Origin: Lentisalinibacter sp964427415
GTDB taxonomy: Bacteria > Pseudomonadota > Gammaproteobacteria > Steroidobacterales > Woeseiaceae
Direction: 5' to 3'
DNA length: 64,000 nucleotides
Assembly: GCA_964427415.1 (NCBI GenBank)
Contig: CAYRUH010000001.1
Span: forward strand, 1 to 64,000
The notes under the pieces are model-generated. The model saw nothing but the letters and a program-made list of their open reading frames with translations. It did no database searches and was not told the DNA's origin. Of the stretch, positions 41,707 to 50,962 are shown piece by piece. A program made the translations under genes and the position numbers. The number at the start of each line of letters is the position of its first letter. Position 1 is the first letter of the stretch.

Positions 41707-41773
41707 AATAACTAATGAACGTTTCCTATACCGTTTTCGAGTTGCCTGATCTGCCCCGGGTTTCGCTACCGGT

Positions 41774-44164
41774 TCACGAGAACGGCCACGTCCACTGCTG
41801 CAGGTCCGGGGCGTCGACGCCGTGCTCGTAAGCATACTGGCGGCAGTCGATCTTCCGGTCGCGAAGCGTATCCTTGACGTGGGCACCCGCCACTTGCAGT
41901 TGCGGCAGCCGGTCGATGACGTCGATGGCGAGGCTGAAGCGGTCGATCTCGTTCTCGATGGCGAGTTCGAGCGGCGTATTGATATTGCCTTTCTCCTTGT
42001 AACCGCGGACGTGGAGATTGCGGTGGTTGGTGCGGCGATACGCCAGCCGGTGTATCAGCCAGGGATAGCCGTGGAAGTTGAACACGATCGGGCGATCCAC
42101 TGTGAACAGGCTGTCGAAATCCCGATCGGACATGCCATGGGGATGCTCATCATCGGGCTGCATCCGGAACAGATCCACCACATTGATGAAGCGGATCTTC
42201 AGCTCGGGGAAATTCTCACGCAGCAGCGCGGTGGCGGCCAGCGCCTCCCGCGTGGGGATGTCGCCGCAGCCGGCAATCACGACATCCGGTTCGGCGCCCT
42301 GATCGTTGCTCGCCCAGTCCCAGATGCCGATCCCCTTGGTGCAATGACGGATGGCCTCGTCCATGTCCATGTACTGCAGGTGCTGCTGTTTGTCCGCGAC
42401 GATGACGTTGATATTGTCGGTGCTGCGCAGGCAGTGATCGGCGACCGACAGCAGCGTATTCACGTCCGGCGGCAGATAAATGCGGGTCACCTCCGGGTTC
42501 TTGTTCACCACCACATCGAGAAAACCCGGGTCCTGGTGGGTGAAACCGTTGTGGTCCTGGCGCCACACGGTGGAGGTGATCAGCAGATTCACCGACGAGA
42601 CGGGCGCGCGCCATGGGATCTCGCGGCTAATGGCGAGCCACTTCGCGTGCTGGTTGTACATGGAGTCGATGACGTGCACGAACGCTTCATAGGTCGAGAA
42701 GAAACCGTGGCGGCCGCTGAGTACGTAGCCCTCGTACCAGCCCTCCAGCGTATGCTCGGAGAGCATCTCCATGACGCGGCCGTCCGGTGACAGCTCGCCG
42801 CCGTCCTCGTCCTCCGGCCGATAGTCGGCGAGCCAGAGTTTCTTGCTGACCTCGTAGATCGCGTCGAGCTTGTTGGAGCTGTTCTCGTCCGGGCCGAAGA
42901 CGCGGAAGCTCCGGGGGTTGCGCCGCATCACCTGGGCCAGGAAACGTCCCAGCGGACGCGTGTTCTCCGCAACGGACTGCGCCGGACGCTCCACGCCGAG
43001 GCCGAATTCGCGGAAATCGGGCATGCGCAAGGAGCGCCTGACCAGGCCGCCGTTGGCGATGGGGTTCGCGCTCATGCGCCGGTTGCCGACCGGTGCGAGC
43101 GCCCGCAGCTCGTCGCGCGGCGCGCCGCTCTCGTCGAACAACTCCTCGGGCCGGTAGCTGCGCAGCCATTCCTCGAGCTGGCGCAGCCGCTCCGGGTTTT
43201 CGCGCACGCCCGGGATAGGGACCTGGTGGGCGCGCCAGTAGCCTTCCACGCGATGGCCGTCCACGCTCTCCGGCCCGGTCCAGCCCTTCGGCGTGCGCAG
43301 GACGATCATCGGCCAGTGGCCGCGCGTGGCAAGGCCGCTCTCTCGCGCCTCGCGCTGGATCCCGCGTATCTCGCCGAGGCACTCTTCCAGTGTGCTTGCC
43401 ATCTGGCGGTGAACGTCGAGCGGATCGTCTCCGGTTACGAAATGCGGCACCCAGCCGTAGCCCCGGAATAGACTCGCGAGTTCCTCCTCGGGGATGCGGG
43501 ACAGGATCGTGGGATTGTTGATCTTGTAGCCGTTCAGATGAAGGATGGGCAGCACCGCCCCGTCCGTCACGGGATTCAGGAATTTGCTGGAGTGCCAGGC
43601 CGTCGCCAGCGGGCCGGTCTCGGCCTCCCCGTCGCCGACCGCGACCGCGACCAGCAGATCCGGATTGTCGAAAGCGGCGCCGAAGGCGTGGGAGAGGCTG
43701 TAGCCGAGTTCTCCGCCCTCGTGGATGGAACCCGGCGTCTCCGGCGTGCAATGGCTGCCGACACCGCCCGGGAAGGAGAACTGCTTCATGAACCGGCGCA
43801 TCCCCTCCTCGTCCTGGCTCTTGTCCGGATAGGTCTCCGAATACGTGCCCTCCAGGTAGACGGGGGCCAGGACACCGGGCGCGCCGTGGCCCGGTCCGGC
43901 GAGAAAGATCGCCTCGACGTCGTGTTGCCGGATCAGCCGATTCAGATGCACGTACATCAGCGACAGGCCGGGACTCGCCCCCCAGTGGCCGAGCAGACGG
44001 TTCTTGATGTGTTCCGGTCGCAGCGGCTCGCGCAGCAGCGGATTGCTACGGAGATAGATCATGCCGGCGGCGAGGTAATTGCAGGCACGCCAAAAGGCAT
44101 CGATGGACTGCAGTTCCTGCTCGTCAATGACCGCGGCGCTTGCTTTGTTCGTTTCCTTGTTCAT
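41774..44164 (-). CDS. xfp: phosphoketolase (xylulose-5-P/fructose-6-P)
   Basis: This thiamine-diphosphate enzyme splits xylulose-5-phosphate or fructose-6-phosphate with phosphate into acetyl phosphate and an aldose phosphate. The 796-residue protein has normal length and family blocks: the N-terminal YLAAGMIYLRSNPLLREPL, GHWGASPGLSLMYVHLNRLI, the ThDP-binding AVGDGEAETGPLATAWHSSK and the central GPDENSSNKLDAIYEVS. AAGGAGG lies 7 bases before the ATG. It follows ackA by 54 bases, so acetyl phosphate can be converted to acetate and ATP. Confidence 0.96.
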   Translation of the reverse strand: MNKETNKASAAVIDEQELQSIDAFWRACNYLAAGMIYLRSNPLLREPLRPEHIKNRLLGHWGASPGLSLMYVHLNRLIRQHDVEAIFLAGPGHGAPGVLAPVYLEGTYSETYPDKSQDEEGMRRFMKQFSFPGGVGSHCTPETPGSIHEGGELGYSLSHAFGAAFDNPDLLVAVAVGDGEAETGPLATAWHSSKFLNPVTDGAVLPILHLNGYKINNPTILSRIPEEELASLFRGYGWVPHFVTGDDPLDVHRQMASTLEECLGEIRGIQREARESGLATRGHWPMIVLRTPKGWTGPESVDGHRVEGYWRAHQVPIPGVRENPERLRQLEEWLRSYRPEELFDESGAPRDELRALAPVGNRRMSANPIANGGLVRRSLRMPDFREFGLGVERPAQSVAENTRPLGRFLAQVMRRNPRSFRVFGPDENSSNKLDAIYEVSKKLWLADYRPEDEDGGELSPDGRVMEMLSEHTLEGWYEGYVLSGRHGFFSTYEAFVHVIDSMYNQHAKWLAISREIPWRAPVSSVNLLITSTVWRQDHNGFTHQDPGFLDVVVNKNPEVTRIYLPPDVNTLLSVADHCLRSTDNINVIVADKQQHLQYMDMDEAIRHCTKGIGIWDWASNDQGAEPDVVIAGCGDIPTREALAATALLRENFPELKIRFINVVDLFRMQPDDEHPHGMSDRDFDSLFTVDRPIVFNFHGYPWLIHRLAYRRTNHRNLHVRGYKEKGNINTPLELAIENEIDRFSLAIDVIDRLPQLQVAGAHVKDTLRDRKIDCRQYAYEHGVDAPDLQQWTWPFS

Positions 44165-44218
44165 CCTTGACCTCCTTCCGGCCTCGTTACTTTATTGTCC
44201 CCGCGCAAGCGTCCTGCC

Positions 44219-45415
44219 CTATTGGTCGGACGCAAGCGCCCGCAGCGTCTCTCTGGCAATCTCCGCCTCTTCATCCGAGCGGATCACCAGCAGCGCCACC
44301 GTGGAACCGTCCTCGTGGATGGCGCCGCCATCTCCGGCCACCTCGTTTCGGGCCGGCTCCAGGACGATACCCAGACGCTCCAGGCCCGCGGCGCACTGCT
44401 GGCGAACGGCGACGTCATTCTCTCCGACACCGCCCGAGAAGACGATGGCGTCGGCCCCGCCCAGCACCGCGTGATAGGCACCGATGTACTTCTTCACCCG
44501 GTAGCAGAAGACCTCGAACGCAAGCTGCGCGCCCGCGTGTCCGTCGGCGCGCAGGCGGTGGATCTCCCGCATATCGTTGACGCCCGCGAGGCCGCGCAGA
44601 CCGCTCTCGGCGTTCAGCAGCTCGTCGACCTCGACCGCGCTCATGCCGGCTTCGCGTTGCAGATACGTCACGACGGACGGATCGAGATCGCCACAGCGAC
44701 TGCCCATGACCAGACCCTCCAGCGGTGTCATACCCATCGAGGTATCGACGCTCAGTCCGCCGCGCACCGCCGCCGCACTGGCACCGTTGCCCAGGTGCAG
44801 CGTGATGAGCCGCGTATCGCCGAGCGGTTTCCCGAGGATGGCGGCAGCCCTGCGCGCGAGGAACTGGTGCGAGGTGCCGTGAAAACCGTAGCGACGGATG
44901 CCCCGGGCCGTGGCGATGCGTTCCGGGAGCGCATAATGCCAGGCCACGGCCGGCATGGTCTGGTGAAAGGCGGTGTCGAATACGGCAACCTGCGGAGTCT
45001 CGGGGTAGCGGCGGCCGGCCACCTCCATCCCCAGCCGGTTGAGTGGATTGTGTGCCGGCGCCAGCACGCTGGTCCGCTCGATCAGCTCGAGCACGTCACC
45101 CTCGACGCGCACGGCAGCGGCGAAGCGGTCACCCCCGTGCACGACGCGGTGGCCGATCGCGGTCGGTTTCGCCCCGGAGGCGATCTGCGGCAACGCGTCG
45201 AACAGATGCTCGAGGCAGCGCCGATGATCCGCCATCGGCAAATCCGTCTCGTCTGGGTGTGACGCCGCACCGGGTTCACCCCTCCACCAGGAGAACCGCG
45301 TTGCGTCGGTCCCGATACGCTCGAACGCGCCGCCCCCGATCCGCGCCAGCGTCCCCGGCACGAACAGGGCGATCTTGATGGAAGAACTGCCGCTGTTCAG
45401 TACTAGAATGCTCAT
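44219..45415 (-). CDS. ackA: acetate kinase
   Basis: AckA converts acetyl phosphate and ADP to acetate and ATP. The 398-residue protein has LVLNSGSSSIKIALF at the N terminus, GHRVVHGGDRF, VFDTAFHQTMPAVAWHYALP, GFHGTSHQFLARRAA, LGNGASAAAVRGGLSVDTSM and the C-terminal DAIVFSGGVGEND block. I chose ATG 45415 (MSILVLNSG); an upstream frame start would add a non-conserved tail. It is the first gene of an ackA-xfp pair. Confidence 0.96.
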   Translation of the reverse strand: MSILVLNSGSSSIKIALFVPGTLARIGGGAFERIGTDATRFSWWRGEPGAASHPDETDLPMADHRRCLEHLFDALPQIASGAKPTAIGHRVVHGGDRFAAAVRVEGDVLELIERTSVLAPAHNPLNRLGMEVAGRRYPETPQVAVFDTAFHQTMPAVAWHYALPERIATARGIRRYGFHGTSHQFLARRAAAILGKPLGDTRLITLHLGNGASAAAVRGGLSVDTSMGMTPLEGLVMGSRCGDLDPSVVTYLQREAGMSAVEVDELLNAESGLRGLAGVNDMREIHRLRADGHAGAQLAFEVFCYRVKKYIGAYHAVLGGADAIVFSGGVGENDVAVRQQCAAGLERLGIVLEPARNEVAGDGGAIHEDGSTVALLVIRSDEEAEIARETLRALASDQ

Positions 45416-45561
45416 GGTGGATCGTCGTATCGCGTGTGCGCCGGTGGCCAGCATTCGCCAAACGAAGCCGGGAAAGGAATAGGTGAATCTACGCACCGCG
45501 CGGCAGGTCAGCGGCTGCCGGGACCCCGCGTCGGTGGGTTATCCGAACCTGCCTGCGAGTA

Positions 45562-45605
45562 CAAAAAATGGCCGGGGCACGGCCGTGGACACCGTACCCC
45601 GGCCC
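45562..45605 (-). terminator. intrinsic terminator after the DUF533 gene
   Basis: On the minus strand GGCCGGGGTACGG (45604-45592) pairs with CCGTGCCCCGGCC (45582-45570) across a 9-base loop with a single mismatch, followed directly by ATTTTTT. This is a strong rho-independent terminator 10 bases past the DUF533 stop, separating it from ackA downstream. Confidence 0.9.
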
Positions 45606-45614
45606 AGGCGGGCG

Positions 45615-46301
45615 TCAGGCAGCTCGGTGGTTCGCTCCGGCCGGCGCCTCGGTGACGGCCTGGATCGACTGGCTGGCGCCGCGGTGCAACTCGACCACGA
45701 GCGCGGTGGGCAGCGTCAGCGCTTCGGCAAGCTCGGCGAGATAGGCACGGGAGATCGCCTGGGTCTCGTCGACTGCCAGAAGTGCCGCGGCGTACACCTC
45801 GGCTGCCAGCTCGGGAGTGCCGGCGGCGGCCGCAAGCTCACCCACGCCGAGGGGGCGGCGCAATTCATCGAACAGCAGCCCTTTCTCGGCCGCGTCCAGG
45901 TCCAGGGTATCGATGCGGTCGAAGATGCGGCTCCGCTCGCGGTCGTCCAGGTGGCCGTCCGCATGGGCGGCCGCGATCATCGCCCGAATGATCAACAGGT
46001 CCCGGTGGCGGCGCGCGGCAGGCTCTGCCGGCTGGAAGCCGCGTTCCGTCAGGGCGGCCCAGGAACTGGCCTGCGCAGGGTTTGCCGCCGTCGCGCCGTC
46101 CGCCGCCCGGTATCGCTGATAGGCTTTCCAGGCGAGTCCGCCGACGGCCACGGCACCGCCGATCTTCAGCGCGGAGCCCGCGAGCTTCCGCGTCTTCTTG
46201 CCGCTGAGCGCCTTCGCGGCCAAACCGCCGGCAAGCCCGGCCGCCAGGCTACCGCCGATACCGCTCCTCATCAGGCCTTCCAGTGCTCGATTCAGGTCCA
46301 T
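45615..46301 (-). CDS. DUF533 (YebE-like) membrane-associated protein with TerB-like domain
   Basis: The 228-residue protein has a Gly/Ala-rich N-terminal membrane-like segment (IGGSLAAGLAGGLAAKALSG, then ALKIGGAVAVGGLAW) and a helical TerB-like C-terminal domain (RDLLIIRAMIAAAHADGHLD, followed by FDRIDTLDLDAAEKGLLFDEL). This is the DUF533/YebE layout. The ATG at 46301 has AGGAG 8 bases upstream. The function is unknown; TerB-like domains bind metal in other proteins. Confidence 0.85.
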   Translation of the reverse strand: MDLNRALEGLMRSGIGGSLAAGLAGGLAAKALSGKKTRKLAGSALKIGGAVAVGGLAWKAYQRYRAADGATAANPAQASSWAALTERGFQPAEPAARRHRDLLIIRAMIAAAHADGHLDDRERSRIFDRIDTLDLDAAEKGLLFDELRRPLGVGELAAAAGTPELAAEVYAAALLAVDETQAISRAYLAELAEALTLPTALVVELHRGASQSIQAVTEAPAGANHRAA

Positions 46302-46432
46302 GGGCTTGCTCCTTGCCGGGGGACGAGACTGAAGATTGCCGAGGCGGAGCGAACATGACCAGCGGATTGTGCTTTGGATTGACTTCGGGCAGACCGAAGC
46401 TTTGGTGAGCCTGAGGGAGGTATTCCCGAATC

Positions 46433-47344
46433 TTACGCCTCGACGGCGCCAAACAGCTGCTCCCGCGCCGCCTCGGTGATGGCCACCACCGACGCATGTT
46501 TCAGGCGCCGCTCGGGCGAGATGGCGTAGAAACGCTCCCGGACCTCCTCCGTCGAGCCAATGATGCGCGCGCCGTAGGTGCGGCAGATCTCGTCCGCGAT
46601 CGCCGTAGGGCCGGCGAACGCCCCTGCCCCGGCCTCGCCGAAGGCCTTCAGCAGGGCGCTGTCGTCGAACTCCGCAGCCACCACCGGCACCAGGTTCTTC
46701 GCCTCGAACCACTCCTCGAGCCGGCGCCGCAGCGCAGTGCCCTGGCTGGGCAGCAGCAAGGGGGCGCCGTCGAGAATCGCCGGGAAATCCCCCTGGTAGC
46801 GCTGGTAAAGGGCCTCGCTGACGAAGAACGAGGTGCCGCTCTCACCCAGCACGTAACTGTAGGCCTTGACGTTCAGGCCGGCGGGCAGCGGCTGATCCGA
46901 GAGCACCAGATCCAGCCGATGGACAGCGAGTTCTCCCAGCAGCCTGTCCAGCGTGCCTTCCTGGCAGCGGATGCGGGGCGCATCCTCGGGCTGCAGGGCC
47001 GGCGCGAGGATACGGCAGGCCACCAGCTTGGGGATGGAATCCACGATGCCCACATTCAGATGCCGCGGCACGTCGGGGCGTCGTCCGCGCACCACTTGCG
47101 CCAATTCCGCTCCGAGATTGAAGATCTCGTCGGCGTACTCGAACACCATCTGGCCGGTCCGGGACAGCACAAGTCGCCGGCCCGCCCTCCGGAACAGCCG
47201 CTCCCCCACTGCTTCGTCCAGCAGTTTCAGCTGCCCGCTGATGGTCTGCGGCGTGACGTGCAGTACTTCGGCCGCGCGGGCGATGCTGCCCTCGCGGGCC
47301 ACCACCCAGAAATATTGAAGATGCCCGTAATTCAGATGGCGCAT
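46433..47344 (-). CDS. nhaR: NhaR-like LysR-family regulator
   Basis: The 303-residue protein has a LysR helix-turn-helix at the N terminus (LNYGHLQYFWVVAREGSIAR, AAEVLHVTPQTISGQLKLLD) and an effector domain with features of NhaR (FEYADEIFNLGAELAQVVRG, then VGIVDSIPKLVACRIL and RCQEGTLDRLLGELAVHRLD). In E. coli NhaR activates the Na+/H+ antiporter gene nhaA in response to Na+. Here it sits just before a Na+ channel gene and near the Mrp-like antiporter operon, so these are likely targets (inference). Confidence 0.88.
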   Translation of the reverse strand: MRHLNYGHLQYFWVVAREGSIARAAEVLHVTPQTISGQLKLLDEAVGERLFRRAGRRLVLSRTGQMVFEYADEIFNLGAELAQVVRGRRPDVPRHLNVGIVDSIPKLVACRILAPALQPEDAPRIRCQEGTLDRLLGELAVHRLDLVLSDQPLPAGLNVKAYSYVLGESGTSFFVSEALYQRYQGDFPAILDGAPLLLPSQGTALRRRLEEWFEAKNLVPVVAAEFDDSALLKAFGEAGAGAFAGPTAIADEICRTYGARIIGSTEEVRERFYAISPERRLKHASVVAITEAAREQLFGAVEA

Positions 47345-47375
47345 GACCGGTCTCCGGACGGGGCCCCCCTGCTCC

Positions 47376-48203
47376 TCATGATTCGCGCCCGAGGCGCCGT
47401 TCGATGCGAGCCAGTCTCTCTGCCGTCTCGCGCATCAGGTACAGCATCTCCTCGCGTTCGGAGTGGGCCTTCGCCTCGGTCTCCTGGCGGCGGCTCTCTT
47501 CCTCTTCCCAGTGCAGCGCCTGCATGGAGTTGACGATGATACCGATGAACAGGTTCAGGATCGTGAACGCCGAGATCAGGATGAAGGGCACGAAATACAG
47601 CCAGGCATGAGGATAGGCTTCCATCACGGGCCGCGCGATGCCCATCGACCAGCTCTCGAGCGTCATCACCTGGAACAGCGTGTACATGCTGGCGCCCACG
47701 TTTCCGAACCAGTCCGGGAAGCGCTCGCCGAACAGCTCGGTGCCGATCACCGCGAATACATAGAAAACGAGGCCCAGCATGAAGGTGATCCAGCCGATGC
47801 TGGGGATGGCCGAGAGCAGCGACTCGGTCAACTGGCGCAGGCGGCGAACCGTCGACAGCAAGCGGAGCACCCGCAGGATTCGCAGACTGCGCAGGATGGA
47901 CAGCGGCCCGGTGGCCGGGACCAGGGATATGGCGACCACGAGGAAGTCCATGACGTTCCATCCGCTGCGGAAAAAGCGCGGACCGAAAGCGACCAGCTTG
48001 ATGAGTATCTCGATGCTGAACACCGTGAGCACGATGACGTTGAAGGCGCTCAGCCAGCCTCCCGCCTCGGCGACGACGGCATCGGACGTCTCCAGGCCGA
48101 GCGTGATCGCGTTAGCCACGATCAGCCCCAGAATCAGATAGTGTGGCCAGCCTGACTCGATCCAGCGGCCCAGCCGCACTCGCCAGTCGTCGGATATTTC
48201 CAA
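47376..48203 (-). CDS. bacterial voltage-gated sodium channel (NaChBac type)
   Basis: The 275-residue protein has one six-helix channel repeat. The S4 sensor carries regularly spaced Arg (RSLRILRVLRLLSTVRRLRQ), the pore has the selectivity filter TLESWSM (NaChBac TLESWAS), S6 follows (FILISAFTILNLFIGIIVNS), and a charged neck leads into a C-terminal coiled coil (about 225-275) that makes the tetramer. The channel would let Na+ in, for example for motility or pH balance in alkaliphiles. It lies 31 bases upstream of nhaR and divergent from the mrp operon. Confidence 0.93.
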   Translation of the reverse strand: MEISDDWRVRLGRWIESGWPHYLILGLIVANAITLGLETSDAVVAEAGGWLSAFNVIVLTVFSIEILIKLVAFGPRFFRSGWNVMDFLVVAISLVPATGPLSILRSLRILRVLRLLSTVRRLRQLTESLLSAIPSIGWITFMLGLVFYVFAVIGTELFGERFPDWFGNVGASMYTLFQVMTLESWSMGIARPVMEAYPHAWLYFVPFILISAFTILNLFIGIIVNSMQALHWEEEESRRQETEAKAHSEREEMLYLMRETAERLARIERRLGRES

Positions 48204-48280
48204 GCGCGGGACTCCAGATGCTTACCGGCCCGGGTTCGGGCGAGACAGGTTAACCCTTTCCGGCTATTTGAGACTAGATA

Positions 48281-48309
48281 TTGTTTTCATATTTCCTTTT
48301 CCTTATGCT
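48281..48309 (+). promoter_or_regulatory. candidate promoter for the Mrp-Sbt operon
   Basis: TTGTTT (48281-48286) and TATGCT (48304-48309) are 17 bases apart in the only AT-rich patch (48263-48309) of the 295-base divergent region between the Na+ channel gene and mrpE. The remaining leader up to 48498 is GC-rich, with no gene or recognised riboswitch. Confidence 0.4.
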
Positions 48310-48498
48310 CCGGGCCGCGCACCGTCCGGAACATGCCGTAGCACCTTCCGACCGGTCCGCTCGGCCGGCACGGATGTCTGTGCGCTAGAAACCGGGCGCC
48401 CGGAACGGTATCTTCTGCGCTCGCCAGGGACGGGGGATGCGGGGCCGATGTTGGCGCCCGCGACGCCACGCATTAATCGTTTCGGGGAAGCGTTCCTC

Positions 48499-48996
48499 AT
48501 GCAAACCACCCGCAGATCGTCCAACGCGGAGAAGACGCTGCTGCTCGTCGCCCTGATCGCGGCGTGGCTGCTGTGGTCCGGGTTGTACAAGCCGCTCCTC
48601 ATCGGCCTGGGCGCGTTCTCCTGTCTGCTCACGATCTATCTGGTCTACCGGATGGGGCATTTCCATCGGCAGGCCTACTCGCTCAACTACGGGTTCGGCT
48701 ACATCGGCTACCTCGTCTGGCTGTTCAAGGAGATGGTGCTCTCCAGTCTGCAGGTCTCGCGGGCAGTCCTGAGCCCGGGGCTCAGGATCGAGCCGACGGT
48801 GGTCGAGATTCGCGTGACCGCCGACCATCCGATGGATCAGGCGATTCTGGGTAATTCCATCACCGTCACGCCGGGTACGCTGACCCTCGACGTGCACGAC
48901 GGTGTGCTGAAGGTGCATGCCCTGACCCGCGCGGGCGCGGAGTCGCTGCTCGGCGGTGAGATGGACCGGCGAGTCGCCTCGCTGCGGAGACGCTGA
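48499..48996 (+). CDS. mrpE: Mrp/Mnh antiporter subunit E
   Basis: The 165-residue protein has two N-terminal helices (TLLLVALIAAWLLWSGLYKP and LLIGLGAFSCLLTIYLVYRM) and the MrpE signature region (ILGNSITVTPGTLTLDVHDGVL) at the C-terminal cytoplasmic part. MrpE is a structural subunit of the multisubunit Na+/H+ antiporter. ATG 48499 begins the conserved part; an upstream frame start is not supported. It is the first gene of the operon. Confidence 0.93.
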   Translation: MQTTRRSSNAEKTLLLVALIAAWLLWSGLYKPLLIGLGAFSCLLTIYLVYRMGHFHRQAYSLNYGFGYIGYLVWLFKEMVLSSLQVSRAVLSPGLRIEPTVVEIRVTADHPMDQAILGNSITVTPGTLTLDVHDGVLKVHALTRAGAESLLGGEMDRRVASLRRR

Positions 48997-48998
48997 GC

Positions 48999-49274
48999 AT
49001 GTATTACGTGGTCAGCATCGCGGTGATCGTGACGATGGGTCTCGCGCTGGTGCGGGCGCTGCTCGGCCCCACCCTGTATGACCGCGTGCTGGCCGTGAAC
49101 ATGTTCGGCACTAAAACGGTGCTGCTGACTGCCGTCATCGCGTTCCTCTACGACCGCCCGGATTTTCTCGATCTGGCGCTGGCCTACGCACTGATCAATT
49201 TCACCGGCGTGCTGGCCGTGCTCGAGTTCTTCCGCAACCGGGCGTCGCGCCAGCCCGCCGGCGGCGAGGGCTGA
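48999..49274 (+). CDS. mrpF: Mrp/Mnh antiporter subunit F
   Basis: The 91-residue protein has three helices and the MrpF core LLGPTLYDRVLAVNMFGTKT, followed by DRPDFLDLALAYALINFTG. It starts 2 bases after mrpE and ends 4 bases before mrpG. Confidence 0.93.
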   Translation: MYYVVSIAVIVTMGLALVRALLGPTLYDRVLAVNMFGTKTVLLTAVIAFLYDRPDFLDLALAYALINFTGVLAVLEFFRNRASRQPAGGEG

Positions 49275-49278
49275 CGGC

Positions 49279-49611
49279 ATGCAACTGGCACTCGAGATTG
49301 CGAGCTGGATCCTCATGTCCGTGGGCGGCGTGTTCGTCTTCATCGGTGGCCTCGGCGTCCTGCGGATGCCGGATCTGTTTACGCGGATGCACGCCGCGAG
49401 CGTGACCGACAGCATGGGGCCGCCGCTGATCCTGGTCGGCATCATGCTGCAGTCCGGGCTCTCGCTGGCCACCTTCAAACTGCTCGCGATACTGGTCTTC
49501 CTGATGCTGACCGGCCCCACCGCCTCCAACGCCCTGGCCAGTGCGGCACTGCTGGCGGGGACGAAGACGCTCGATGAGGCAGGCGACGACGCAGAGGCGG
49601 GGGGCGCCTGA
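49279..49611 (+). CDS. mrpG: Mrp/Mnh antiporter subunit G
   Basis: The 110-residue protein has three helices and the MrpG motif FIGGLGVLRMPDLFTRMHAA, plus GPTASNALASAALL near the end. Its TGA overlaps the start of the next gene (TGATG). Confidence 0.93.
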   Translation: MQLALEIASWILMSVGGVFVFIGGLGVLRMPDLFTRMHAASVTDSMGPPLILVGIMLQSGLSLATFKLLAILVFLMLTGPTASNALASAALLAGTKTLDEAGDDAEAGGA

Positions 49612-50603
49612 TGTTCATGACCGAGATCTTCAGCGCCTTCCTGCTGACCCTGCTAGTCGTGACGGCAGTCGCCGCGGTGAAGACCCGCAACCTGTTCGTC
49701 TCGGTGATGCTCACCGGCATCTACAGCCTGCTGATCGCGATCAATTTCTTCCTGCTGGACGCCGCCGACGTCGCCCTGACCGAGGCCGCCGTGGGCGCCG
49801 GCGTCGCGACCGTATTCTTCCTGGGCGCGCTCGCACTCACCGCCGAGGAGGAACGCAGTCCTTCGGCTTACCGGCCCGTCGCCATCGGCATATTCATCGC
49901 CGTCACCCTGGTCCTTGGCTATGCCACCCTCGGCATGCCGAGCTACGGCGACCCCGATGCGCCGGTGCACGTCCACGTGGCGCCTTTCTACCTGGAGAAG
50001 ACGCCGGAGTTCATCGACATTCCGAATATCGTCACCGCGGTGCTGGGCAGCTACCGGGGCTACGATACGCTGGGCGAGGTATTCGTGGTCTTCACCGCCG
50101 GCATCGGGGTGATGTTCATCCTGGGTGTGCGGCCGTCCCGGAAGTCAGAGGGGGGGAGCATGATCGCCAGCGGCGAGAACGGCCTGCGCCATTATCTGAT
50201 CCCCCGCGTCGTCGGCCGGCTCTTCATCCCCTTCATTCTCCTGTTCGGTCTGTACGTGCAATTCCACGGCGAATACAGTCCGGGCGGCGGTTTTCAGGCC
50301 GGCGCCATCATCGCGTCGTCCATCATTCTCTACGCGCTGCTCGAGGGCGAGGAGCGCGCCCTGCGACTGATCCCGCGCAAGGTGCTGAACGGCCTCACCG
50401 CCGGGGGCGCCCTGCTCTATGGCGCCGTCGGCGTCGCCGGCATGCTGGCCGGCGGGAACTTCCTCGACTACTCGGTGCTGGCCGGCGACCCGGTCAAGGG
50501 CCAGCAGATGGGGCTGCTGATCATCGAGGCCGGGGTCGGCATCACGGTCACCGGCGTGCTGCTCACGATCTTCCACGCTTTCGCCGCCCGGGAGCGTTTC
50601 TGA
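49611..50603 (+). CDS. mrpB: fused MrpA C-terminal (DUF4040) and MrpB protein
   Basis: The 330-residue protein joins two parts. Residues 1-80 are DUF4040, the module found at the C-terminal end of MrpA (VKTRNLFVSVMLTGIYSLLI, then DVALTEAAVGAG). From about residue 105 to the end comes the MrpB-type part, with IPNIVTAVLGSYRGYDTLGE, then FGLYVQFHGEYSPGGGFQAG and further helices. No full-length MrpA (about 800 residues) is present; its NuoL-like half seems to be supplied by the separate D-type proteins downstream. It overlaps mrpC (TGATG). Confidence 0.9.
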   Translation: MFMTEIFSAFLLTLLVVTAVAAVKTRNLFVSVMLTGIYSLLIAINFFLLDAADVALTEAAVGAGVATVFFLGALALTAEEERSPSAYRPVAIGIFIAVTLVLGYATLGMPSYGDPDAPVHVHVAPFYLEKTPEFIDIPNIVTAVLGSYRGYDTLGEVFVVFTAGIGVMFILGVRPSRKSEGGSMIASGENGLRHYLIPRVVGRLFIPFILLFGLYVQFHGEYSPGGGFQAGAIIASSIILYALLEGEERALRLIPRKVLNGLTAGGALLYGAVGVAGMLAGGNFLDYSVLAGDPVKGQQMGLLIIEAGVGITVTGVLLTIFHAFAARERF

Positions 50604-50962
50604 TGATGGAGTTCCTCGGGCTGTATCACTATCTGGTGTTCCCGCTGCTGCTGATGAGCGGTATCTATGCGGTGATCGCCAAGCGGAACCTGTTCAAGAA
50701 GCTGATCGGCCTCGCCCTGATGCAGTCGGCGGTATTCCTGCTCTACATCACGATGGCCAAGGTGGAGGGCGGCACCGGCCCCATCCTGAAGCCCGGCGAC
50801 GAGGACGTGCTGTATTCCAACCCCCTGCCCGAGGTACTGATCCTGACCGCGATCGTGGTCGGCATCTCCACGGCGGCGCTCGGACTCGGCATCATCGTGC
50901 GCATCAAGGAAGAGTTCGGCAGCGTCGAGGAAGACGTCGTCAGGGAGCTCGGCGGACGGTGA
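50603..50962 (+). CDS. mrpC: Mrp/Mnh antiporter subunit C (NuoK-like)
   Basis: The 119-residue protein has three helices and NuoK-like features, with LFKKLIGLALMQSAVFLLYI, then NPLPEVLILTAIVVGISTAA and ALGLGIIVRI. Starts at 50603 and 50606 are both ATG; GGAG is best spaced for 50603, which overlaps the previous stop (TGATG). Its stop overlaps the next GTG start (GTGA). Confidence 0.92.
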   Translation: MMEFLGLYHYLVFPLLLMSGIYAVIAKRNLFKKLIGLALMQSAVFLLYITMAKVEGGTGPILKPGDEDVLYSNPLPEVLILTAIVVGISTAALGLGIIVRIKEEFGSVEEDVVRELGGR

